A DNA stretch of 64,000 nucleotides from Mesostigma viride (taxonomy: Eukaryota > Streptophyta > Mesostigmatophyceae > Mesostigmatales > Mesostigmataceae). Under the pieces are notes generated by a model that was not told the DNA's origin, made no database searches, and was given only the letters and a program-made list of their open reading frames with translations. How positions within the stretch are numbered: position 1 is the first letter of the stretch; each line of letters opens with the position of its first letter. The position numbers were made by a program, and so were the translations under genes. Positions 1-9,924 of this stretch are shown piece by piece. The DNA is taken from contig RPFO01000072.1 in assembly GCA_009746045.1 (NCBI GenBank), positions 5,791,238 to 5,855,237 of the forward strand, read 5' to 3'.

Positions 1-206
1 CAGTTGGCTGCTTGTGAAATGGCGGCTTTTGGGCAGGGGCCACTGCGACCACGTGCATGTCCTGTCCAGTTTACTGTGTCCTCGTGTCGCATCACGAGTC
101 TGTCAATTATTTGTTTGTACAGTCTGTCATTATTAGGTATCGTACAATGCTGGCTATATTTTGTCTCGACTCACCAGGCCGAGGCCTGGCCTCGTCCTCG
201 TCCGAC

Positions 207-464
207 CTGTCAATTATGTCAATTATGTCAATTATGTCAATTATGTCAATTATGTCAATTATTTGTTTGCGTAAACTTTTGCTAGACTTTCAATGTTAAA
301 GTTTTATTTTCCAAGGAAAATCACTAAAATCTGCACTTTCTAAGGGCTTTGATACCAAGACCTAGTAATTTTGACTATGTAGTTTTGACCATGTAACTAC
401 GTAAGATTCTAATACTTTACAAATGCTCCCAAACAAATAATTGACATAATTGACATAATTGACA
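207..464. repeat. Small foldback repeat with 9-bp iterated arms
   Basis: The left arm (207-269) is six copies of the 9-mer TCAATTATG followed by TCAATTATTTGTTTG. The right arm (430-464) is its reverse complement with two 9-mer copies. The 160 bp between the arms hold no convincing ORF. A loose further copy of the inner motif (CAATTATTTGTTTG) lies at about 106-119. The structure resembles a foldback element or MITE whose arms grew by repeat slippage. No target-site duplication was identified. Confidence 0.7.
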
Positions 465-1042
465 GGCTGGCCAACCAGGCGGTGCGTGCCAGCGTGCACG
501 GGCACTGCGTATGCAGAAGGTGCCGGGGCTGGTGTGAATTATGCAGCCTGCAATACCATCCCAGCACTCGGGCAGCAATTTTCTCGCATAGCCGTCGTAA
601 GTTAAAGGTGCTCTATAAGCGACACGCGAGGCTGAGCGAGAATGCTAGACATTCGATTAATATTGATGGCGGTTGCCTTGCTGACAGAAGGCGTACGATG
701 CGCGCGATCGGTCGAATTCTCCGAATGGCCGCAGTCACCGAAACCTTGGGTGATAGCGGTCTTGCCGGCCGCTGTCGTCGCAGTATTTCTGTTGTGATCA
801 TAATACTTAATTAGGCCCCACCGTCTAGGTAATCTAGTCGCTCTACACGTAAGCCAGCCTTTATTTCAATGCACAAGGCAACACATTTCCATCACCATTC
901 ATCTTCATCATCCTGAACGACTCGAACACGCGGACAAGATAACGGCAGGCTCGAGCTACCATGGTCCGGATTCTCCCGATTTCTGGCCTGCGCTGGTTGT
1001 CTCCTTGATAATACTTAATATTGCTTTTGGTGGGATTTTGCG
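465..1042. other. No supported gene
   Basis: This stretch holds only short overlapping frames, the longest 110 codons on the plus strand (482-814). That frame is rich in Arg, Cys and Ser and shows no recognisable motif. No RNA gene or repeat was seen. Confidence 0.5.
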
Positions 1043-1836
1043 ATGCACGTGTTTTGGATGGGCCACATGTTGGCGCAGGTTATTGACTTGGATGGGCCAA
1101 CCCCAGATTCCATCGTGGTTGCGCCATATCACGCCAGCTCGTGGACCGGGCAGTTCAATAAGGTGCACCTGGGGGCAGGGTCGGCCAGTGGGCAAAGCAA
1201 CCAGGGGTTAGTTGTTCCATATAACGACATTGTTTTGCAACACTGGACCGTTGGAAATGGGGCGGTAGTCCATACGCCAAAGCTGACGGGGGCAAGGAAG
1301 CTCAACCAAGGGACGCTAGATGCCTTGAAGCTTCATCCTGACATTGACTTTGAGGGGTACAAGACAGTGCAAGCCTCAGAACGTACGACCCAGGTGGCAT
1401 GTGAATCTTACTTCCGTGAGAGAGGGAGTGCTGCATTGCTATAGGCATGCGGAAATGCGCACTCTTTTTAGCGGGCAAGCCAAGAAGGCAAAAGAGGTTC
1501 CATGGGTGGGTTACAAAGGTGGGCCATGCTTTCAAACTTGTATGGAGTGATGGGCAGTATGAGGAGTATAGCAAGCTAGAGGACGTGCTGAAATTTGTGT
1601 GTGGGTGCCCTTACGGTGTAAATGCTTTTGGCCGTGAGCAAGTCTTGCAGCAGTACCAAGTTGACAATGGTGCTGGCAGTTCTACGGGAGCTCCTGCTGT
1701 GCCTCCGGTGTGTAATGCCACCACAGTCGACATCCACCACGATGTCCACTCAAGTGACGATGAATCGGATATGGAAAACATTGATGACATTAGTGTAGAC
1801 AGTGATGATGAGGCGGATGAGGCGGAGCGCGATTGA
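1043..1836 (+). pseudogene. Decayed ORF pair with Tudor/chromo-like motif and acidic tail
   Basis: Two frames follow each other, 1043-1444 and 1447-1836, three bases apart. They look like one protein broken by a stop or frameshift. The second half reads GWVTKVGHAFKLVWSDG and then QYEEYSKLEDV, which has the spacing of a Tudor- or chromo-like barrel (hydrophobic strand, aromatic, [S/D]DG, acidic-aromatic). It ends in an acidic Asp/Glu/Ser tail. Such modules occur in chromatin proteins and in several transposon proteins. The surrounding DNA is all repeats, so a fragment of a transposon protein is my inference. No start context or partner supports an intact gene. Confidence 0.35.
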
Positions 1837-2159
1837 TCATAATAGGCTGGTGGCGCAGCATGCGCACGCCTTGGTAATGGTGTCGTCATGATTCCCTGCC
1901 TATCCATGTTTTTTAATGTGCCTATACCTCATGCACACACGTTTTTGATTTATTGATTTCATGTCATGTCATGTCATGTCAATATATCAATTAATGGTTG
2001 GCACGGGGCCATGTGTCAATTACGCAAAGATAACTGATATGTGAAATCCATTGATTGGCCAGTACTGAGCATGCATGGACTTGTGTTCTTTTTGCAATAT
2101 GGAAAGTTAGGGTGAAATCTGAGCTCATTTGCATGGTCTAGGGTGCCTAAACGGACTAA
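1837..2159. repeat. Intergenic stretch with short repeats and truncated satellite unit
   Basis: Four direct copies of GTCAT lie at about 1962-1982. From about 2075 the sequence becomes a diverged copy of the satellite seen at 4773-9045, ending in GAGCTCATTTGCATGGTC and AGGGTGCCTAAACGGACTAA. The satellite is interrupted at 2159 by the LINE insertion and resumes at 4762. Confidence 0.7.
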
Positions 2160-2253
2160 TTAATTAATTAATTAATAGACACGTGACTGCGTCACGTGAG
2201 CATAAGCCCTCAGTGGGAGCGGAACAGGGGATGGAATGGATGGTATAAGCTAT

Positions 2254-3195
2254 CTAGGTCCTAGTTACAGGGGTGTGGGCACCGCGGCCCGAATCGCTAT
2301 GAATGCCATACTTGGTCACACGCGGAGCCCCCACAGGCTTGGGGGTGGTCTCCTTCATCACTACTTGCCATCTATCCTTGCGCACCATCTGCCTCCATAT
2401 TACAGACAAACCAGGAGGCTGCCCGGGGGTGAGCCCGTCACGTCTAGTGTAGCACATGTCCATGCCGAGTCTATCACGAAAAGTCCACGGGTGGCGGCCC
2501 TGCCGCGCGCGGCCGGGGGCACGCCAGGTGAGGACATATCGCCCAGGCTGGGCGGGCTTGGTGCCAGCCAGTCTATCTGATGTATCTACCTGATCTGTGC
2601 GGGCCAGGTGCCCGGCTAGGCCCAGGCGCCTGTGCCTAATAATGTGGGAAACATAGGGCAAATCAGCGTACAAATCCTCATTACTAATGTGCAAACCAAA
2701 GGGGATGTTAAGGGCCTTGCGCAGCATCTTGGTGACGGCGCCGTCGAGTCGTTGCTCCAGCTCCTGCATCAGTGTCCACGTCTCGGCGCCGTAGGTCAGG
2801 ATCGTCAGAATGACGACCTTGAAGAGGTCACGCTTGACGATCCGGGGTAGGGCGGGGTTGCTCCACCAGCGGCGGTGGTCATGGAGGTGCGCCCACGCCA
2901 TGCCGATCCGTGTCGTCATGTCGTCCTCGCAGTCGGGAAGCCAACTGCCGAGCAGCTTGAAGCGGCCTGAAGGAGGGTAGTTGACCTCGGCATCGTCTAA
3001 GAGGCGGAGTGTGGGTGGGGGCCCTGCCATGCCGAGGTCCAGGGCCTCCGTTTTGGGGCTGATTTCTAGACCAACCGCCCGAGCCTCGAGCGCCAGGCAG
3101 TCCAGCCAAAGTTGGGCAGACTCCGGCTTCTCGATGAGCGTGATGTCGTCGGCATAAATGAGGTCAGCTAGTAAATTCTGCTTGTTAGTCGGCCC
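2254..3195 (-). pseudogene. LINE reverse transcriptase, C-terminal part (YADD box onward)
   Basis: This frame is open from about 3195 to a stop at 2254 and begins just upstream of the catalytic LIYADDITLIEK box (Asp pair at 3145-3150). Downstream it reads LGSWL, then ILTYGAETWTL and HRRLGLAGHLAR, the connector typical of LINE ORF2 proteins after the polymerase. It is out of frame by one base with the upstream RT part at 3168-3866. The break lies in or next to a GGGGG run near 3192. Homology to the LINE RT family is clear, and this copy cannot make a continuous RT. Confidence 0.88.
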
Positions 3196-3960
3196 CCTTC
3201 CCCAAGCTCGTTCGTGATCGCTAGGCCAGGGGCACGGCCTGCAATGCTAGCAAAGCGAGCACGTGCCTGGCGCATAACATAATCCACTACAATAATAAAC
3301 AGGTACGGCGACAGGACGCAACCCTGCCAGACGCCGGTCTGCAGTGGGCAGGGCGGGGTAATGCCGTGTTGAGTGCGCACCGAAGTGGTCGACCCCTCAT
3401 ACAGCGTGCGGATGACGGTAATCAGGGGAGTGGGGACGCGAGCGCGAGCAAGTACAGCCCATAGAGCGTCCCAGAGGACAGAATCAAAAGCCTTGATGAA
3501 GTCGACGAAGATGAGGATGGCGGGAAACTCACCAGGTTGCAGGAGAGCGATTTCCTCGAAGAGGCGACGCGCGACGAAGATGGCCATGACCGTGTTGCGC
3601 CCAGGACGGAAGCCCATTTGACTTTCCCCAAGGTGACAGTCGAGGGCAGAACGAAGGCGGTTGAGGATCATGCGCATGAACAACTTAAGTGCGGCGCTCT
3701 GGATGCAGTCTCCTCTGTAGTTGGCGGGGTCGTCAGGGGAACCTTTGTTTTTGTACAGCATAATACGGTAGCTGTGCTGCCACTCAGGAATCGGCGGCGC
3801 GTCGGCAAGCAGGATCCGGTTGCAGACGTCAAGCAGAAACCCCGTGAGCGCCGTCAGCTTAATCACCGGGGCTGGGAGCTGGTCAGGTCCAACGGCAGCA
3901 TAGAAGCGGAGTTGCTTGGCGGCGGTGCTCAGCTCGAGCTCGGTGAACGGCGGGAGCTCG
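3168..3960 (-). pseudogene. LINE reverse transcriptase, N-terminal and palm motifs
   Basis: The minus-strand frame runs from above 3900 to a stop at 3168. It contains the GPDQLP entry motif, SYRIMLYKNKG, NYRG, GFRPGRNT, the first catalytic Asp in FVDFIKAFDSVLWDAL (motif A) and GVWQGCVLSPYLF (motif B). These are the canonical motifs 0 to B of non-LTR reverse transcriptases in the right order and spacing. The frame then ends and motif C (YADD) continues one base out of frame. The gene is part of the 5'-truncated LINE and is defective. Confidence 0.9.
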
Positions 3961-4051
3961 TTGGGGTGGGCCAGGGGTTCCGTCAGGGCTGGGTACGTGT
4001 AGTCCTGCTCAGCGGCGGGCGGCGTGGGCGGCGCAGGGACGTCCGCCGGTG

Positions 4052-4738
4052 CTACTGCCAGGCGTGCGGCCGCCAGAGGGCCAAGCGGCGGAGGCGGCGG
4101 GGGGGCGCCGAGCAGTCGGGACTGGGAGGAATACCACTGGTCGAGCTGCTGCTGCGGTGAGCCAGAGAGCGTCCGCGGCGCCGGCTGCGCGCCGCCGGCG
4201 GGCCGTTGGGCGTGACGCAGGCGGGTCCAGGCGTACTTGCCGTGCTGGTCCTTGAGGTGGGCGAAGTATTCGCGGACATGAAGGTCCTCCTGCTCCTTGG
4301 TCGCCTGCCGGATGGCAGAGTGGTAATCGGCTTTGACGGGCGGGCGTAGCGGGCGGGGTCGCGGTTGTCGCGCAGGGCTTGCCGGGCCTGGATGACGGCG
4401 GGGAGCCGGTGCAGGCTGGTGAAGCGGGGCGGGCGGCGGGGGGGCAGTAGGGCCCCGGCCGCGGGCAGCTTGTCAGCGAGGTGCCGAAGGGCCGAGGCCG
4501 GGCCGGCAGCGAACAGCTGGGCGTGGCTGGCCGGGATGTCCAGCGCATCGACGAACGCCTCTGCGGCGCGCTTGTGGGCGCGTTTTTCAGGGAAGTCCTC
4601 CAGAGCGTCGTCAGATTTCTCGAGCAACTGAAGTGTGCGCAAATCAGGTGGTGCCACGCGCTTACGAAAGGGCGAGGGGAATCGCAGGCGGATGCGGGCG
4701 GTGACGATGCGATGATCGGAGCGCACCAGGGGGATCAC
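4052..4738 (-). pseudogene. LINE endonuclease remnant and linker
   Basis: Only the end of an apurinic/apyrimidinic-type endonuclease domain remains: LVRSDHRIVTARIRL carries the SDH signature that closes this fold in LINE ORF2 proteins. A basic, proline- and alanine-rich linker follows and leads toward the RT at 3960. Everything upstream of the SDH motif is missing because the element was truncated at 4761. The linker frame shifts relative to the RT frame, so it is a remnant. Confidence 0.75.
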
Positions 4739-4772
4739 ATGCGAGCGAGCAGCTAGTACAGAAACGGACTAA

Positions 4773-6178
4773 AACCGAGCAAAAATGCGGCTTTTATGCT
4801 ATTTGACGTCACCCAGGGTGCCCTGCAGGCATCCAAAACATGTGCAACTTTGCACATGTTCTTTTATCAGCATGGCAAGGGCAGCTGCCAAGTTTGGCTC
4901 CAATCTGAGCTCATTTGCATGGTCTAGGGTGCCTAAATGGGCTAAAACCGCGGTTTTTATGCTACTTGACGTCACCCAGGGTGCCCTGCAGGTATCCAAA
5001 AAATGTGCAACTTTGCACATGTTCTTTTATCAGCATGGCAAGGGCAGCTGCCAAGTTTGGCTGCAATCTGAGCTCATTTGCATGGTCTAGGGTGCCTAAA
5101 TGGGCTAAAACCGAGCAAAACCGCGGTTTTATGCTACTTGACGTCACCCAGGGTGCCCTGCAGGCATCCAAAAAATGTGCAACTTTGCACATGTTCTTTT
5201 ATCAGCATGGCAAGGGCAGCTGCCAAGTTTGGCTGCAATCTGAGCTCATTTGCATGGTCTAGGGTGCCTAAACAGGCTAAAACCGAGCAAAACCGCGGTT
5301 TTATGCTACTTGACGTCACCGTTGGGACCCCTGCAGGTATCCAAAAAATGTGCAACTTTACAATCCCTCTTGGGGTACTAGATAGACCTTAACCACCACA
5401 TATGAGTCATATTTAGAGCAAAACTGCAGCCAGGAAAAATTGACATGTCGTATTTGCGCCTTCACGTCAATTATTTTTATGCTACTTGGCGTCACCCAGG
5501 GTGCCCTGCAGGTATCCAAAACATGTGCAACTTTGCACATGTTCTTTTATCAGCATGGCAAGAGCAGCTGCCAAGTTTGGTTGCAATCTGAGCTCATTTG
5601 CATGGTCTAGGGTGCCTAAATGGGCTAAAACAGATCAAAAACGCGGTTTTTATGCTATTTGACGTCACCCAGGGTGCCCTGCAGGCATCCAAAAGATGTG
5701 CAACTTTGCACATGTTCTTTTATCAGCATGGCAAGAGCAGCTGCCAAGTTTGGTTGCAATCTGAGCTCATTTGCATGGTCTAGGGTGCCTAAATGGGCTA
5801 AAACCGATCAAAAATGCATTTTTTATGCTATTTGACGTCACCCAGGGTGCCCTGCAGGCATCCAAAAAATGTGCAACTTTGCACATGTTCTTTTATCAGC
5901 ATGTCAAGAGCAGCGGCCAAGTTTGGCTGCAATCTGAGCTCATTTGCATGGTCTAGGGTGCCTAAATGGGCTAAAACCGAGCAAAAACGCGGTTTTTATG
6001 CTATTTGACGTCACCCAGGGTGCCCTGCAGGCATCCAAAAAATGTGCAACTTTGCACATGTTCTTTTATCAGCATGGCAAGGGCAGCTGCCAAGTTTGGC
6101 TGCAATCTGAGCTCATTTGCATGGTCTAGGGTGCCTAAGCAGGCTAAAACCGAGCAAAACCGCGGTTTTATGCTACTT
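4773..6178. repeat. Satellite array, unit about 173 bp (block 1)
   Basis: Near-identical units repeat about every 173 bp; equivalent points fall at 5598, 5771 and 5944. Each unit carries GAGCTCATTTGCATGGTC, AGGGTGCCTAAATGGG, a GCGGTTTT stretch, TTGACGTCACCCAGGG, CCCTGCAGGCATCC and TTGCACATGTTCTTTTATC. A variant unit at about 5318-5470 has CGTTGGGACCCCTGCAGG followed by about 130 bp of different sequence. Short frames of 61 codons inside the units come from the periodicity and are not genes. Confidence 0.95.
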
Positions 6179-8151
6179 AATTAATTAATTAATTAAACTC
6201 GTGCTCCCGTTGGGGAGTCACGGAGCACCGAAGTGCTTTTAATCCCTGTGTGTGCACTACAGGAGAAAGGGCAGAGACCCCCAGTCTCCTTCATGCCAAA
6301 GGCATGCCACAGCTGCAATCGGGCGCGGCTAGCTAAAAGGACAGGCTAACGATCCGGCAAACTGTGGGTGCAATAAGACCCATGTGAGCATGTCATAGCA
6401 AGGAGCGTGGGCAAGTAATCTGAACATAGCCAGGGCGTAGCATGGCTGTACTAGAACTAGGCTAAGGCTATGGCTGGTTGTGTACCGTGCGTTGGCGGCA
6501 CGTGACTAGGTTTGTTGGCACAGCTAGGCAAACATTCTAGGCATGGCTGCCTTAGCGACAGTGACTCCAATGGTTACAAGCTAGGGCTATTGCTATTCTA
6601 GCCCGCTGGGGGCGTCCACATCTTGTGGTTGATCATCAGGTCCCCGCCCCTCCAGTACACCTTGGGCTTCTGGGGGTCCTGCTTATGGCGGAGGTATTCC
6701 GGCCACAGGTCGCGTCGCTGCTGTTGCTGAGCGGGGGTTAGGTCGTCATCCAGCGTCCAGGTGAGGTCGTGCAACCGCTTGCGACGAGAGAGGAACCGCT
6801 GCTTATCCTCAGGGGAGATGAAGGTGAGCAGGACTGGTGGGGTGGCCGCCTTGTCCCGTGAGTGGGGAAGGCGGTGGCACCCACGCAGTTCTACCTCACC
6901 TACCAGGCCCATGAGGGTAAGAAGCTGTTTCTTGATCTCGTCAGCAAGGGAGGTTGACGTCTCACCTGGCTTCTGGGGGAAGCGACGTAGCACCACTCGG
7001 CACTCGCGGCGAGCGCGATCGGTGACCTCCCGTTGCTGGGCCTGGCGGTGGTCCTCCAGCTCCTGGAGCTTCGTGGCGATGGCGTCGGTGGTGGAGGCGG
7101 TCGCTGTCCGCAGCAGGTCCGCGTAGGAGAGCGGGAGGTCACCAGCATCCTGCCGGGGTGGCTGGGAGGCAATGGTGGCCGTCTGCTCCGCTAGCTTTGG
7201 GACCTGTGTGGCCAGGGCCTCGGTGTGGGCGGTGATGGCCTCAAGCTTCTTCATGAGCACGCCGCACTTGCCTTCCACCTGGTTAAGGCGAGAGACAAGT
7301 GCAGCATGCGTTTCCGAAGCCTGCGCCGCGGTGTGTAGCGCCGTGAACTGTGGTTGTAGCTTGTGGACGACCTTGGTTTCCACGTTGGAGACCCGGGCCT
7401 CGACCGTGTTGAGCGTGGTGTTCAGCGAGGTCATCTTCTCGGCCAGCGGCCAGGTCACGTGCTCCTCCAGCACTGCGCGGATGTCATCCTTGCAGAGGGA
7501 GGAAGCCGATGGGGCTGCCGGCTGTGCGGGGGCTGGGGCGTTGAGTGCGTTCCAAAGTTCTCTGTGGATGGCGCCGAAGCTGCGCTGGTAGTAGCTGGTC
7601 AAGATAGACTCGCGTTGGCGGGATTCGGCACAGGTGTAGAGCCAGGACGTGTCGCGGTAGTCGATAGCCGCCCTCCCTCTCCAGGGCACAAAGAGCTTCC
7701 GCTCCTGTGTGAGGAACTGGAGAACTTCGACGACTTCCTGCGGCGACAGCTGCTGCCACTCGAGGAGGGAGAACATTCCGTCGCCGGGCAAGAATTTGCT
7801 CCATTTGTGGCGATCGTGGCATGGTTTCTTGGGCTCAGGCGAGGCGCTTGGCGAGGGTTTGGCGGGTAAGCCTGGCGGCTGAACAATGGCGAGGGCGAGA
7901 GGGTTGGGCTGGGCGCTGGGAAGCTGTGCCAGCTCCTTTTCCAGCCCTCGTTTTGCTTTGGTAGTCGTCATAGCTGGTCACGTGCGTAACTTTGTCTATA
8001 CTGCGTGGCAGCCGTAACCGTTTATACTGGCAAGTGTGTCTTAGAAAGGCGCATCGAATGCAAGTGGTCTGACCGAATTTGGGGCTCAGACGCAAAAGAT
8101 CTGAACTCCGCCGTCAGCCATACCGCCGTCAGCCATTTTCGCGACTGACCA
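6179..8151 (-). mobile_element. ORF1-only LINE-like element with TSD and TTAATTAA tail
   Basis: The direct repeat ATGCTACTT at 6170-6178 and 8152-8160 flanks the insertion, and the satellite continues on both sides. On the minus strand there is a short 5' leader (8151-7972), one ORF of the LINE ORF1 type (7971-6598), about 420 bp of 3' sequence and a (TTAA)n tail. No endonuclease or RT is present and there is no room for one. It therefore looks like a half-LINE that depends on another element's RT. Its 3' region differs from that of the LINE at 2160-4761, though both end in the same kind of tail. Confidence 0.85.
6598..7971 (-). CDS. LINE ORF1-like nucleic-acid-binding protein
   Basis: The 457-residue frame is uninterrupted with an ATG start. 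The N-terminal third is basic and proline-rich. Residues of about 165-330 have long heptad-like stretches (SLNTTLNTVEARVSNVETKV, then HAALVSRLNQVEGKCGVLMK), predicting a coiled coil. A fold like the LINE ORF1 RNA-recognition motif follows: RVVLRRFPQK, the VGEVELRGCHRLP strand, PPVLLTFISPEDKQRFLSRR. The C-terminus reads KVYWRGGDLMINHKMWTP, similar to the ORF1 C-terminal domain. ORF1 proteins coat their own RNA and aid target-primed reverse transcription. The intact frame suggests a recent copy or selection on ORF1. Confidence 0.8.
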   Translation of the reverse strand: MTTTKAKRGLEKELAQLPSAQPNPLALAIVQPPGLPAKPSPSASPEPKKPCHDRHKWSKFLPGDGMFSLLEWQQLSPQEVVEVLQFLTQERKLFVPWRGRAAIDYRDTSWLYTCAESRQRESILTSYYQRSFGAIHRELWNALNAPAPAQPAAPSASSLCKDDIRAVLEEHVTWPLAEKMTSLNTTLNTVEARVSNVETKVVHKLQPQFTALHTAAQASETHAALVSRLNQVEGKCGVLMKKLEAITAHTEALATQVPKLAEQTATIASQPPRQDAGDLPLSYADLLRTATASTTDAIATKLQELEDHRQAQQREVTDRARRECRVVLRRFPQKPGETSTSLADEIKKQLLTLMGLVGEVELRGCHRLPHSRDKAATPPVLLTFISPEDKQRFLSRRKRLHDLTWTLDDDLTPAQQQQRRDLWPEYLRHKQDPQKPKVYWRGGDLMINHKMWTPPAG

Positions 8152-9045
8152 ATGCTACTTGTTGTCACCGTTGGGACCCCTGCAGGTATCCAAAAAATGT
8201 GCAACTTTGCAATCCCTCTTGGGGTACTAGATAGACCTTAACCACCACATATGGGCCATGTTTAGAGCAAAACTGCAGCCAGAAAAAATTGACATGTCGT
8301 ATTTGCGCCTTCACGTCAATTATTTTTATGCTACTTGGCGTCACCCAGGGTGCCCTGCAGGCATCCAAAACATGTGCAACTTTGCACATGTTCTTTTATC
8401 AGCATGGCAAGGGCAGCTGCCAAGTTTGGCTCCAATCTGAGCTCATTTGCATGGTCTAGGGTGCCTAAATGGGCTAAAACAGATCAAAAACGCGGTTTTT
8501 ATGCTATTTGACGTCACCCAGGGTGCCCTGCAGGCATCCAAAAAATGTGCAACTTTGCACATGTTCTTTTATCAGCATGTCAAGGGCAGCTGCCAAGTGT
8601 GGCTCCAATCTGAGCTCATTTGCATGATCTAGGGTGCCTAAATGGGCTAAAACCGAGCAAAAACGCGGTTTTTATGCTATTTGACGTCACCCAGGGTGCC
8701 CTGCAGGCATCCAAAAAATGTGCAACTTTGCACATGTTCTTTTATCAGCATGGCAAGGGCAGCTGCCAAGTTTGGCTGCAATCTGAGCTCATTTGCATGG
8801 TCTAGGGTGCCTAAACGGGCTAAAACCGAGCAAAAATGCGGTTTTTATGCTACTTGACGTCACCGTTGGGACCCCTGCAGGTATCCAAAAAATGTGCAAC
8901 TTTGCAATCCCTCTTGGGGCACTAGATAGACCTTAACCACCACATATGGGCCTTTGTATGAGCAAAACTGCAGTCAGGAAAAATTGACATGTCATATTTG
9001 GCACAAAATGCCCTCAAAAGCACCTTCACGTCAATTTCGTCGGGG
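8152..9045. repeat. Satellite array (block 2) with two variant units
   Basis: This continues the array of 4773-6178 after the ORF1-only element. It starts in a variant unit (GTTGGGACCCCTGCAGG at about 8170), runs through three standard units of about 173 bp, and ends in another variant unit (8865-9040). The last unit diverges into CACGTCAATTTCG and a run of ten G at about 9043-9052. The alternation of standard and variant units suggests a higher-order repeat. Confidence 0.92.
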
Positions 9046-9138
9046 GGGGGGGTAAGGTTTTTTGGTCCAAATACATTTCTCGAGGCATCCTGCACCAAGT
9101 ATGAGTCAGACAAGCAAAAATATTCAGTTTTTAAAATT

Positions 9139-9893
9139 TTACCAAAAATGTGGTAATTTACCAAACCTACGGGTGTTTAGGGATTCACATGGCGCATACA
9201 TGCGCGGCGCCTCGCGTGGCGCAGATTCACATGGCACATACATGCGCGGCGCCTCGCGTGGCGCAGATTCGTATGGCACATACATGCGCGGCGCCTCGCG
9301 TGGCGCAGATTCACATGGCACATACATGCGCGGCGCCTCGCGTGGCGCAGATTCACATGGCACATACATGCGCGGTGCCTCGCGTGGCGCAGATTCGCAT
9401 GGCACATACATGTGCGGCGCCTCGCGTGGCGCAGATTCACATGGCACATACATGCGCGGCGCCTCGCGTGGCGCAGATTCGTATGGCACATACATGCGCG
9501 GTGCCTCGCGTGGCGCAGATTCGCATGGCACATACATGCGCGGCGCCTCGCGTGGCGCAGATTCGCATGGCACATACATGCGCGGCGCAGATTCGCATGG
9601 CACATACATGCGCGGCGCCTCGCGTGGCGCAGATTCGTATGGCACATACATGCGCGGCGCCTCGCGTGGCGCAGATTCGCATGGCACATACATGCGCGGC
9701 GCCTCGCGTGGCGCAGATTCGTATGGCACATACATGCGCGGCGCCTCGCGTGGCGCATAGTCTGGTGCCGGCACCGCTGCCGCTGTTGCCGCAGGGGGCG
9801 CACTGGCTGCCGGCACCGCTGCTTTGGTGGGTGCGGCGGCTGCCGCCCCCGCTGCCACTGCCGCCGCCGCCTCTTTATGCTTCTGCAGCAGTC

Positions 9894-9924
<31 letters not shown>

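Larger units (their letters stand above)
2160..4761 (-). mobile_element. 5'-truncated non-LTR retrotransposon (LINE) in the satellite
   Basis: An 11-bp target-site duplication, AAACGGACTAA, flanks the insertion at 2149-2159 and 4762-4772, and both sides are satellite sequence. On the minus strand the order is the last motif of an apurinic-type endonuclease, a linker, reverse transcriptase, then a thumb/C-terminal region. The 3' end at the low coordinate carries a TTAATTAA-type tail instead of poly(A). The 5' end is truncated inside the endonuclease, as is usual for LINE copies. At least two frame breaks make this copy inactive. Confidence 0.92.

Noticed and set aside
482-814. 110-codon frame near the left end
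   Set aside because: No motif, no supporting context and unremarkable composition; not called as a gene.
4917-4935. ATTTGCAT octamer and TGACGTCA boxes in the satellite as promoter sites
   Set aside because: They are part of every repeat unit; there is no evidence of nearby genes using them.
4785-6129. Repeated 61- to 115-codon frames
   Set aside because: They recur every 173 bp with the satellite unit and have no independent coding signal.
9184-9760. CRISPR-like array
   Set aside because: The units are contiguous 42-bp tandem repeats coding for a protein repeat, without unique spacers.
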